Shown: positions 28,601 through 36,061 of the stretch, piece by piece
Layout of the letters: each line of letters begins with the position of its first letter
Position numbering within the stretch: position 1 is the stretch's first letter
IMG/VR virus record: IMGVR_UViG_3300035682_000084
Span: 1 to 38,343 of that record
Source of the DNA: a virus
Reading direction: 5' to 3' (one strand)
DNA length: 38,343 nucleotides
Position numbers and translations under genes: made by a program
Notes under the pieces: generated by a model
What the model saw: only the letters and a program-made list of their open reading frames with translations
Database searches by the model: none
Told to the model about the DNA's origin: nothing

Positions 28601-31600
28601 CAAGAGCTTCGCCATCCCAGGATAAAACCGATCCGCCGCCGCCGAGATCGCCGCCGACACCTGCAAGTTCTGCACCGTCGCCGGGTCCGTCAGCAGCAGC
28701 CGCGTCCACTCCGCCACGCCCTCACCCAACCGATAGTTGTATTGCCCCGCCGCCGAGAGCGAAGCCGGCGGATCACTCGCCATGCTGCCCGGTCGATTAG
28801 TTAGCGCAATCAGCTCCGCCCCAAACGGCACGAAAATATCCGGCAACCTCGCCCGCAAGAGATACTCCAGCCCATGCCCCGCCTCGTGAAAATTAATCTG
28901 GCTCTGCGTCTCCCGCGTGTAAGCCACATGATTCGCCGGCTTATAGTGCGCCGGATGCGTCCGCGACGTCTGCGTCGTCGACCGCCGCATCTCCAGCCGC
29001 ACCGCCTCATTGACAAAATCCACGATCGAGCGAAAGCCCCAGCGTTGCCCAGGGCGGAAATTCTCCACCCCCTTGATCAGCCGGCGCCCCGCCGACGTCT
29101 CCCCCCGAGCCATCACCCAGTCCGGAGTCTGCAGCGCCGCCATCCCCACCGGAATCCCCGGCGGCACCTGCGCTCCCCCGCCTGACCGCACCGTAGCCGG
29201 CGGCGTCAGCGGATCACTCGACAACGAGCCCGCCGGCTCCATCGCCCTCGAGGTCGCCGCATACGGAGCATCCGGCGTCTCGAGCAAGCCCCGCTGCGCA
29301 AACGTATCCGGCATGCCCGCAACGACTGCATCAAGTAGCCGAATCTGCATCAGATCGGACGCCTGGCGCACCTCCCGCACCAAGGTTTGAGCGTCCGCCA
29401 ACACCATATTGGGCAAGGACATCATCATCGCGTAAGCCCCGGCCGGCGTGGTTGCTTTCATTACATCCGCCGCTTTCACGTTCATCGGATGCCGCACCAC
29501 GCTGAGGATGCCATACCGCGTATCCAGATTGATCACATGGATCATGTTCGGGTCCGCGGTTTGCAAGGTTTGCTGAACCTTCAGTAGACTGTCCGACATT
29601 CCCATGCGCAACGGTTGTGCTGCGCTGGCCGGCGCCGCTTCAAATGGCGCCATTTGTCCTGGCGCAATCATACCTGGCGCAGCCGGCAGCACCGGCATCG
29701 TTGGATCGGCGGCCACCAGCGCCGAGGCAGGATTGCGATACGTCAGCCCGGCCTCAACAAAACTAAAATAACTTTCGCCATTCGTGATCACATGATCCAG
29801 CAATGGCAGGCCAATCATATCGCCCACCTCTTCAAACCTGCGTGTTATTGCCCGATCCGCCTCACTCGGGTCCGTTTGGCCCGAGGGATGGTTGTGCATG
29901 ATCATGAAGCCCGCCAGTTTCGCTTGGGGATTCGCTTGCTGCGCCGCCAGCACCACCGAAGCAAAATCCCGCGGATGAGCCAGCGACTCGTTCAAGGTTC
30001 CCACGCTCACCACCTGCGAATGAATCACCTGCTGCCGGTCATCAAGCACCGCAATTTTAAGGCTCTCGAAGAACGGCGTCCGGTGCGCCAGGTTATACAT
30101 CGCCAAGTCCTGCGGCGATTTGATGATCGCCCCCTTGATGTTAAACGAAGCCGGTTCCCGGGAAATATAGCCCAGCATCAACCGCGAAAGCGGCACACCA
30201 TTCTTGATCGCATCGGCCAGCGCCGCGGCGTCCCCGCCTAAGAGTGCGCGGTAAGCAGCCGCTTGACGTGCGCGGGCGTCTGCGAGTCCGACGTCCCCAG
30301 CCACTCCACCGGCAGCCGATACCGGAGCGGCTTGGTATGGCTGGTCGCTGGCTTGGACTGCGGCTTGCACCGCGGCATTGCCGGCCGGTTGTTTGCTCGC
30401 TGGGACATTACTAAAATCAAAATACGCCTGCGGGTCCGGCGGCGCAAGGGTCAAGTCCGTCCGCTCCTCCACCCGTGGCGCTGCCCCCCGCATCTCCAGC
30501 GGCACATCCTCCATGCTCTGCGTCGCCATCCCGAAAATCTCCCGACCCGAGCGAAGCCTGGTTCCCAGCAACTCGATCAGGTCCGCCTCCGTCTCCACCC
30601 GAAAGCCCTTCGCCTTTAGCGCCATGGCCATCTCATCGAGATCCATGCCATCCCGGCGGAAGAGCTTATTGATAAAGACCCCCTTCTGGTTATCGCCGCC
30701 CTTGCCCTTGCCCGCGCCCTTCGCCTCCTCGTAGAGCGCCTTTAGTTCGCCCGTCCACACCGCCCGCTTCGAGCCCGACTTCGGCGCCGGCAACCCACCC
30801 AGGTCGATCACCGCCGCCAGCAGCTCCTCCGCGCCCGCGCCGGCCATCTCCTCCCGGTATTCGCCCTCCTGCCCCGAGAGATAGTCCTCATAATCCTTCA
30901 GCGTCTGCGCATTCAGCGTCGCCGTCCCCGTCGCCGGGTCGAGGTCATAGAACGGCACCGACAAATCATAAACCTGGAACGCCTTCACCGACACCGGCTC
31001 CCCCGCATCGATCGCCGACTTCACGATCTGCAAATGCTCCGAAAGCAACGAACTCCAGTTGTCCGTCTCCGCCTCCTCCAAATCAATGCCCCGAGCATTC
31101 GCCGTATCCAGCGCCCAATTGAAAGGCTCCGCCATCGCCGCCGACATCGCCGGCGGCACCGCCACCGCCACCGCCGGCGCCGGCCCCGGCATCGGAATCG
31201 TCACCGTCCCAGGCGGCAGCACATTCACCGGCGCCTCCCGCGGCACGCTCGGTGCCGTCGTCGGAGCAGCAGTCGCCGCCGCCGCTTTCCCAGGCGCCGG
31301 CAAAGCCTGCGGCACGTCCGCCTTGGCCCGAGCCACCGCACCCTCCGGCAGCTTCACCGGCACGCGGTAGGGCACGCGAGCCGCCGCACGGCCCACCGAA
31401 GGCACCAGCCCCGCCACCGAAGTCGTCGGCACCGCCACCTCGAGCGGGCCCGTCCGCACCCCGCCCGCCGTCTCCATGCGAGCAATGGCCGCCGAGATCG
31501 CCGGCTGCGCTGCTTGGGCCAGCTTCGTCTCCGCCACCGTCAGCGACTGCCCCGCCTTCATCTTCGCCGCCACCGCGGCGACCTCCTTCGCCCCCGCCAT

Positions 31601-32914
31601 CTTGTTATTGAGGAAAAATCCACCCGTCAAAGCACCCGCCCCCGCCGCCGTGGCAAATCCCCCCGGCGTCATCTCCTGGCCCCGCACCACGGCATCGATC
31701 GGGTAGGCCACCACGCCCGTCCCTGCACCGGCGCCGCCCGCCACGGCCGCCGTCCGCGCCACCTGCGGCAAGCCGCCCGCCTGGTAAGCCGTCTGCAGAC
31801 CCCGCACCGCCTGCGGCACGCTCGTCGCCACCGCCAGCCCCGCCATGGTCAGCTCGCCCCCCGCCTTGTGCATCGGGAAAAGCTCCGCCGCCTTCATCAC
31901 ATCGTCGTATTCCGTAAAATGTTCGCCCAGCTTCTTGTAGATCGCATCGTAGCCCAAGCCCGCCGCAATACCCCCGCCGACCGCGCCCGCCACGCCAGCC
32001 ACCACGGCCGCCGCTGGCGCCAGCGGAGCACCCACGCCTGATGCCAAGAACGCCGCCCCCGCACCCGTCGCCAGCAGCTTCGCCCCGCCCACCGCACCCA
32101 CCGTCATCGCACCGCCCCGGCCCGCGCCCTGCAAGAAAGCCAGCAGCTTCGGGTCCGCCTGCGCTCGAGCCTCCAGCTTGCGCCGGTCATCCATCACCTT
32201 GAAAATTTTCGCCTCATCCGCCTTGATCTTCTCGTAGTTCGACTGCGGCAAGATCCCCGCGGCAAACGCCTCCTCGACGCCCTGGGTAAATCGCTCCGGC
32301 GACGACTGATCAAAGACAATCTGCCCGCCCGCACTCGGCACCAGCCGCGGCGCCCGCTTCAACGGATCGGTCGCCATCGTCCCCGTCTCCGGGTCCACCA
32401 CCAAGGAACCGGTAAATTGAAACGCCGGCCCCTTCGCATCGAAAGTCACATCGCTCCCATCCCCCGCCTCCGGCGTCGTCACCGGCTTCGGCGTCGGCCG
32501 CGGCGCCGGCAGCTTAATCTCCGGGGCCCGTTGCTCCGCCCCTTGGAGAAACGACAAAGCCTCCTCATCCGAAGCAAACCCCGCGGTAGGGACCAGTGGC
32601 TCGCTCGTCCGCTCCTCCGCCCCCGCCGACAAGAACGCCAGCGCCTCCTCATCCGAAGCAAACCCCGCGGCCGTCGCGGGCGGGCTAACCGGTTGCACCG
32701 GCGGCAGATCCTCATCCTCCCGCGGCAGCTGAGGTTCCCCCCGCGCATCGAGGTCCTCGAGGAACGCGGCATCCGACGCTTGGACCAGGCGATCCGGCCC
32801 CAACTCCATCTCCGCCGGCGCCTCCGGCGCAATATTGAGCTGCGGGTCCGCCACCGGACCACCGTAGAGAAAGTCCAGCGCCTGCTGGTCAGATTGGAAA
32901 GCAGCGAGAGCCAT
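25622..32914 (-). CDS. Giant polyvalent protein with RadC/JAMM and zincin domains
   Basis: 2430 residues, the largest product, last in the virion operon. Near the N-terminus the motif F-x-SD-x-x-AL-x-FL is repeated three times (about 6-16, 85-95, 113-123). Residues 264-325 are a Gly/Ala-rich hydrophobic stretch that could insert in membranes. A RadC-like MPN domain (about 930-1055) holds the full JAMM motif His1007, His1009, Ser1017, Asp1020 (HNHPSGQTDPSEAD). A zincin domain follows with HEAGH (1343-1347) and a likely third ligand, Glu1398 or Glu1402 (GEGVAEW). The C-terminal third, with SWLLGPMTQNWKRN and RNLFRDTFTQTLL, resembles large polyvalent-protein domains (LPD38-like). It is probably carried in the virion and injected with DNA, where its peptidase domains could cleave host defence proteins or its own linkers. 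Confidence 0.88.
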   Translation of the reverse strand: MALAAFQSDQQALDFLYGGPVADPQLNIAPEAPAEMELGPDRLVQASDAAFLEDLDARGEPQLPREDEDLPPVQPVSPPATAAGFASDEEALAFLSAGAEERTSEPLVPTAGFASDEEALSFLQGAEQRAPEIKLPAPRPTPKPVTTPEAGDGSDVTFDAKGPAFQFTGSLVVDPETGTMATDPLKRAPRLVPSAGGQIVFDQSSPERFTQGVEEAFAAGILPQSNYEKIKADEAKIFKVMDDRRKLEARAQADPKLLAFLQGAGRGGAMTVGAVGGAKLLATGAGAAFLASGVGAPLAPAAAVVAGVAGAVGGGIAAGLGYDAIYKKLGEHFTEYDDVMKAAELFPMHKAGGELTMAGLAVATSVPQAVRGLQTAYQAGGLPQVARTAAVAGGAGAGTGVVAYPIDAVVRGQEMTPGGFATAAGAGALTGGFFLNNKMAGAKEVAAVAAKMKAGQSLTVAETKLAQAAQPAISAAIARMETAGGVRTGPLEVAVPTTSVAGLVPSVGRAAARVPYRVPVKLPEGAVARAKADVPQALPAPGKAAAATAAPTTAPSVPREAPVNVLPPGTVTIPMPGPAPAVAVAVPPAMSAAMAEPFNWALDTANARGIDLEEAETDNWSSLLSEHLQIVKSAIDAGEPVSVKAFQVYDLSVPFYDLDPATGTATLNAQTLKDYEDYLSGQEGEYREEMAGAGAEELLAAVIDLGGLPAPKSGSKRAVWTGELKALYEEAKGAGKGKGGDNQKGVFINKLFRRDGMDLDEMAMALKAKGFRVETEADLIELLGTRLRSGREIFGMATQSMEDVPLEMRGAAPRVEERTDLTLAPPDPQAYFDFSNVPASKQPAGNAAVQAAVQASDQPYQAAPVSAAGGVAGDVGLADARARQAAAYRALLGGDAAALADAIKNGVPLSRLMLGYISREPASFNIKGAIIKSPQDLAMYNLAHRTPFFESLKIAVLDDRQQVIHSQVVSVGTLNESLAHPRDFASVVLAAQQANPQAKLAGFMIMHNHPSGQTDPSEADRAITRRFEEVGDMIGLPLLDHVITNGESYFSFVEAGLTYRNPASALVAADPTMPVLPAAPGMIAPGQMAPFEAAPASAAQPLRMGMSDSLLKVQQTLQTADPNMIHVINLDTRYGILSVVRHPMNVKAADVMKATTPAGAYAMMMSLPNMVLADAQTLVREVRQASDLMQIRLLDAVVAGMPDTFAQRGLLETPDAPYAATSRAMEPAGSLSSDPLTPPATVRSGGGAQVPPGIPVGMAALQTPDWVMARGETSAGRRLIKGVENFRPGQRWGFRSIVDFVNEAVRLEMRRSTTQTSRTHPAHYKPANHVAYTRETQSQINFHEAGHGLEYLLRARLPDIFVPFGAELIALTNRPGSMASDPPASLSAAGQYNYRLGEGVAEWTRLLLTDPATVQNLQVSAAISAAADRFYPGMAKLLRDAARAVNAFQGQDVATRWAMFNAPPNVRPSANELIGAIIRGGESAVNAIASGAPVSGLDRKITRAIIKQRKETETAYKAAVTKARAVRSTNLTPLMSAYNMILSVGAETQLAISGTGISKGLRIVEADGSIRYLTHDAWVDLRKKVPASKLAQFDQAAWAQESLNRWENGGLEYPGMREGILPDDLKAIVAMAVQDIPNFTRMYKEQSRFHDLILEVKEAGGLISGMDRARMQGARPGYWPLPRVMTAGRGAAGRGRGDMSAGVYRARGSGEAIRNIDEVTEERTREMFEAYYWNRFGLKLYDNMAAVAKDLSLPAEARILAGSTMVKMKMPMKAAASVSKEEALGWVMKSIADAYEQVLGFRPEVKAEDVNLSWSFRDVWRPVKPTDVNVVSLLRDGVREYYQLGDPAIFGLFASPQTASKMGKAASWLLGPMTQNWKRNITQGAVFALRNLFRDTFTQTLLNPDPIGWVPGWAHTKGVVNKFTKKYPQVFSEGLLLSRVQPSEQEMLASLQHGAIWQWLSEGFYVSQAKDPVIKTVATVLQPSNWLFPLWKTADLINLVTGGRAMAAFFETAGREGAAVAALERGATDEEALAKYWTASGQFNEHSGIADARIAMSIPGFLNPMLQGVRNVGQKLSDPDPAVRGTAWTRLLVMIPAMFGGAAIARFLMMDEEEKERERQRVVDDRLSFMDLAGFSVPFPYGPEGVMGSVVYNATMDDLLGRPKVDADRTAIMLLKRIVDPGSGLQFFGPQLATIMEANMNWSTFRQKHIVAPWMVQLPASEQYYSTTPEFYRKVGTMMNYSPAKLQYIVQQALSRQADETLRLAESIDRGRPMMEMADVPFVGRLFVRDPIGFGSQAVRSVTAVEDRLRLLDERLKAKGWNMLRDPEFPAEDLGSDQLRHLQVQLAYMQDLRKGIGVLAQMQGVAKYYSLKRDYANERNMRTVQTRYAQSLLIGNRGQIAELEKALELLKQVPQGSPDQVAAEYLDRRF

Positions 32915-32922
32915 GGACGCTA

Positions 32923-33588
32923 TTATCGCCCACCGCGCAACATCCGCACCGCATCGGCCTCACTGATCTGTCCCGCCAAGAACGCCGCCCTCACCGCCTC
33001 CGGCGTCGACAACGCCGGCGCAGCCACCGGAGCATTGGTTCCCGCCATCGCCGGCATCGGCGTAGCAGCTGGAGTCGCCATCGGTGTCGCCGCGGGAGTC
33101 GGAGTCGGCGAAGCCGCCGGCGCTCCACCGCCAAAGCCAAAGAATGACGCGATCCCACTTGGCGCCGCCGCCGCGCCGGCCTGCTCGCCCGCCATTTGCT
33201 CCAGCGCATCCGCCAGGGCATTCGACTTCGGGTCCATCTCAAACTGGTTCGTCGTGCCCTCGATCAGTGCTGGCGCATACGTCCCCGTTACCGGGTTGTA
33301 GTTATACGCTTTGCCATCCTTGCCCGACACCGGCTTCAAGGCCGGCTGTCTTTCGGTCATCGGTTGGGCCGAATTCGGCGACGACATAAAGTAAGGCGTC
33401 ACCTCCTTTGACACTTCATTGGTCGCCATGCCCGTCGTCGGGGTGAACGATTTTGAGGCCGTCTGCATATACCTGGCATATTGGTCCCTAAACTTGGCCA
33501 GTTCCTTGCCTTTGATCGACTGACCCTCCGCGTAGCCCAACACGGTGCGCCCGTATTCTTGGGGCGACATGATTTGTGGTTCCGCCAT
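32923..33588 (-). CDS. Putative internal virion protein
   Basis: 221 residues. Ordered N-terminus (MAEPQIMSPQEYGRTVLGYAEGQSIKGKELAKFRDQYARYMQTASKSFTP), then disordered Pro/Ala/Thr-rich repeats (about 150-190: TPTPAATPMATPAATPMPA), then a short helical tail STPEAVRAAFLAGQISEADAVRMLRGGR. SD AAGGAG precedes the ATG. It is followed by the polyvalent gene after 8 bp, so the two may assemble together. A core or ejection protein is suggested by position only. Confidence 0.6.
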   Translation of the reverse strand: MAEPQIMSPQEYGRTVLGYAEGQSIKGKELAKFRDQYARYMQTASKSFTPTTGMATNEVSKEVTPYFMSSPNSAQPMTERQPALKPVSGKDGKAYNYNPVTGTYAPALIEGTTNQFEMDPKSNALADALEQMAGEQAGAAAAPSGIASFFGFGGGAPAASPTPTPAATPMATPAATPMPAMAGTNAPVAAPALSTPEAVRAAFLAGQISEADAVRMLRGGR

Positions 33589-33597
33589 AGTGTCTCC

Positions 33598-33990
33598 TTA
33601 GAACGTAAAGCTGTCCCCGCCGGCCCCACCGGCCCCCGTGCCATCGCCCCGCCCGCCGAAGGCTGTCGCCTGTTGGTTGAGGTATTGTTGGTTCATGATT
33701 TGGCGTCCGGTGTTTTGCATGCCGATGATCTGGTCACCAATCATGGCTTGCTCGCGGGGTTTCTTCTTGAGGAACTCCTCCAGGTAACTCCCGTCGAACC
33801 CCAGCTGCTCACCGTGGCTTTTCATGAAGTCCGCATAGGCGCCACCCTTGGCATCGAGAGCCTTGTTCTCCGCGTATTGTCCGGCCAGGGCGCCGGCCGC
33901 CTGGAAGACCTGTCCGGTCATCTGCTGTATGTTCTGCCGCTGGTTCTGTTGGTTCTGTTGTTCGATCTGATAGAATTGTGCTGGTGTCAT
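33598..33990 (-). CDS. Putative internal virion protein, Gln/Asn-rich
   Basis: 130 residues. The N-terminus is a Gln/Asn-rich helix (MTPAQFYQIEQQNQQNQRQNIQQMTGQVFQAAGALAGQY), the middle has YLEEFLKKKPREQAMIGDQIIGMQNTGRQIMNQQYLNQQ, and the end is Gly-rich. A good AAGGAG lies before the ATG. No enzyme motif. The setting between two internal virion candidates suggests an ejection protein or chaperone. Role not proved. Confidence 0.6.
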   Translation of the reverse strand: MTPAQFYQIEQQNQQNQRQNIQQMTGQVFQAAGALAGQYAENKALDAKGGAYADFMKSHGEQLGFDGSYLEEFLKKKPREQAMIGDQIIGMQNTGRQIMNQQYLNQQATAFGGRGDGTGAGGAGGDSFTF

Positions 33991-34022
33991 GTTTGTTCTC
34001 CTTGGTTTCGTTGGTTAAATGT

Positions 34023-34889
34023 TTAGGAAAATGAGCCGCCCGCAGCGCCCAATCCGCCCCCCGCCAGGCCTCCGATGACGGCCCCGGGCACCGCGCCAAT
34101 GCCGCCGGCAGGAGCACCCATCATGGCGCCCATCATGGCACCTGAGAGCGCCCCAGACGCACCACCCAGGCCAGCGCCCATCATGTTGAAGCCGCCGCCC
34201 GAAAACTGTCCCCCCGAATACATCGGGCTCAGCCCCTGCGCCCCGCTGACCATGGACATGGCGTTTTGCGTCAAGTTCGCATACGGCGAGCCCATTCCCA
34301 TCGCCAGCATAGCAGGGTTGGTTCCCATGCTGAAATTGTAGGCGTCCCGGCCGAGGCCCATGCGACGCATGCGCTCCTGCTCGGCCAGCTGGGCCGACGT
34401 GCCAAGGATGCCCAAGTCTTGAGCCCGCCGCTGCTGGACAAACCGGTCGCGGTTAAGCAACTCGGCGCCGAGGCCGGCATTGCCCGTTGCCATGCCGCGG
34501 GCGGCCATACCGGCGCGGGCCTGTTGCGTGGCATCCCGAGTGTCCTGAGCCGAGAGCATGCCGGCCCGCTCGCCGACTGCACCCTGCATTTGCTCCTGCA
34601 AGCGCGTGTATTCCGGCGCCGCTGACTGCGCGGCGTCGAGCTGGCCAAGAAGGTCAGTGCGCCGGCGCATCTCGTCGGGCAAGGCCGCCTCGTAGCTGCT
34701 GCGGAGCCGTTGGTCGCCGAGCAGTCGGAGGCCGAAGTCAATATTCCTGCGGCTCTCCTGGCGCGACGCGTTGCCGGCCGCGACTGCCATGGCTGGGAGT
34801 TCTTCGCGCTGGATGGCGAGCTGCTGCCGAAGTAGGTCGGATGATTGCTTCGTGTCGAGTGTTGGTGGTGTTGCTGATCCTGATCCCAT
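34023..34889 (-). CDS. Internal virion protein (gp14-like by position)
   Basis: 288 residues from the ATG at 34889 (MGSGSATPPTLDTKQSSDLL) with AAGGAG before it. The first two thirds is helical (EELPAMAVAAGNASRQESRRNIDFGLRLLGDQRLRSSYEAALPDEMRRRTDLL, TRLQEQMQGAVGERAG). The last 70 residues are Gly/Ala/Met-rich (LGGASGALSGAMMGAMMGAPAGGIGAVPGAVIGGLAGGGLGAAGG), a glycine-zipper-like stretch that may insert into membranes. Its place in the operon and the membrane-active tail match the small ejection proteins of podoviruses (T7 gp14 type), which leave the virion with the DNA. The function is inferred. Confidence 0.65.
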   Translation of the reverse strand: MGSGSATPPTLDTKQSSDLLRQQLAIQREELPAMAVAAGNASRQESRRNIDFGLRLLGDQRLRSSYEAALPDEMRRRTDLLGQLDAAQSAAPEYTRLQEQMQGAVGERAGMLSAQDTRDATQQARAGMAARGMATGNAGLGAELLNRDRFVQQRRAQDLGILGTSAQLAEQERMRRMGLGRDAYNFSMGTNPAMLAMGMGSPYANLTQNAMSMVSGAQGLSPMYSGGQFSGGGFNMMGAGLGGASGALSGAMMGAMMGAPAGGIGAVPGAVIGGLAGGGLGAAGGSFS

Positions 34890-34891
34890 AG

Positions 34892-35254
34892 TTACTCCTT
34901 TTGTCTTTGTGTTCGTTTCAAAATGTCCACGCACCGGCGGGCGCGTATGCGGCCGTCATTGCGGCGTTGCCAGAGGACGTATTCGTGCGGCTTGGCCGCC
35001 GAGCTAAGGAACCTTTCGTGCGCATTGGCCCCGTCGCCGGCCGCCGCCAGCTGGACATACCAAGCATTCGGCTCGCCTGGCGTGATGCTCCGCGAGGCCG
35101 CGTCCCAGCGGACCTCCTGGCCCATGACGAACACATCGTTGAACGACACGACAAACCCGTCCGGCCGGGCAATGTTAGCTGCCAGGGCGAGGCCAAAGTT
35201 TTGTCCAGGGAAATACTGGTCATACCATTGGTGCGCTTTTTCCCATGGGGTCAT
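34892..35254 (-). CDS. Unknown protein in the tail operon
   Basis: 120 residues from the ATG at 35254 (MTPWEKAHQWYDQYFPGQNF), 1 bp after the fibre stop. The sequence is mixed alpha/beta: FGLALAANIARPDGFVVSFNDVFVMGQEVRWD, then EPNAWYVQLAAAGDGANAHERFLSSAAKPHEYVLWQRRNDGRIRARRCVDI. No known family is certain. The region HEYVLWQRRNDGRIRARR is conserved-looking in podovirus relatives, as I recall. It lies 2 bp before the gp14-like gene. Confidence 0.55.
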   Translation of the reverse strand: MTPWEKAHQWYDQYFPGQNFGLALAANIARPDGFVVSFNDVFVMGQEVRWDAASRSITPGEPNAWYVQLAAAGDGANAHERFLSSAAKPHEYVLWQRRNDGRIRARRCVDILKRTQRQKE

Positions 35255-35255
35255 G

Positions 35256-36056
35256 TTAGCCAAAGACGACCACGGATACCTCTGCACGGTTGGCCGCGCT
35301 CACTGTGTTGGCGGTGTAGACCGAAAATGACGCCGTGGTTCGGTTCGTTGTCGCGGTCGATTCCGCACCGGTGTCCGTATCAAGAGCGCCGGACGAGGCC
35401 ACCGCAGAATAGTTGGCCGAAGGCAGCGCCGTGGTAAAGGTGACGGTATAGTCTCCGGTGCCATTGCGCGTTACGCTGGCCACGTTTCCTGACCCGCGAA
35501 TGCCGCGGGCATAGGTCAGCGTTCCGGTTGTGGTGCCGGTTGCCGCCGTCTGAAAGGTAAAGCTGTTGTCGTCGACCCTGACGATCTCCGCGCTCGCCGT
35601 GTTGGCTGCTGTGTTCAGCCCTGTGTCAGTCGCCGAGGAAATCAGCAGCTTGTTGCCTGTAGTCAGTCCATGCGCCGCCTTGGTGACCGTTACCGTGGTT
35701 GTCGTGCGACTGTAGCTGGCGCCGGTCACGTTGGTCAGCGTGCCATCAAAGTTGACCCAGGCGCGGCAGCCGAAGATCGGCGCCGAGCCGGTTTGGGCGC
35801 CGCTGAGCTTCGCGGCAGTAATTGACGCATCAACCAAGTTGGCCGTGGTCACGGTGATCGCCGCAGGCAGGGCGCCGGTTGCCAGCTTTGACAGCGCAAT
35901 TGCTGCACTGGGCGACACGTCGGCGTTGACAATCGTCTCACCGTCCAAAGCCACGGCCGGCGATTGCGCACTGTTGAGTTTGGCCGGAGTAATGACCTCG
36001 CCGGAGACGAAGCCATTTGGGGTGTTGTAGCCCTTGGTGACGGTGAATGTTGCCAT
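35256..36056 (-). CDS. Tail fibre protein
   Basis: 266 residues. N-terminal anchor ATFTVTKGYNTPNGFVSGEVITPAKLN, then repeats of the type DASITAAKLSGAQTGSAPIFGCRAWVNFDGT (about 75-108), which is a common motif before distal fibre domains. A beta module (TTTVTVTKAAHGLTTGNKLLISSATDTGLN...RVDDNSFTFQTAATGTTTG, about 117-180) and a distal tip with VASVTRNGTGDYTVTFTTALPSANYSAVAS follow. It should bind the host receptor. It lies 5 bp after the tail nozzle, the usual order in T7-like phages. Its HGL-type module is also found in the nozzle protein. Confidence 0.85.
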   Translation of the reverse strand: MATFTVTKGYNTPNGFVSGEVITPAKLNSAQSPAVALDGETIVNADVSPSAAIALSKLATGALPAAITVTTANLVDASITAAKLSGAQTGSAPIFGCRAWVNFDGTLTNVTGASYSRTTTTVTVTKAAHGLTTGNKLLISSATDTGLNTAANTASAEIVRVDDNSFTFQTAATGTTTGTLTYARGIRGSGNVASVTRNGTGDYTVTFTTALPSANYSAVASSGALDTDTGAESTATTNRTTASFSVYTANTVSAANRAEVSVVVFG

Positions 36057-36061
36057 AGTGA

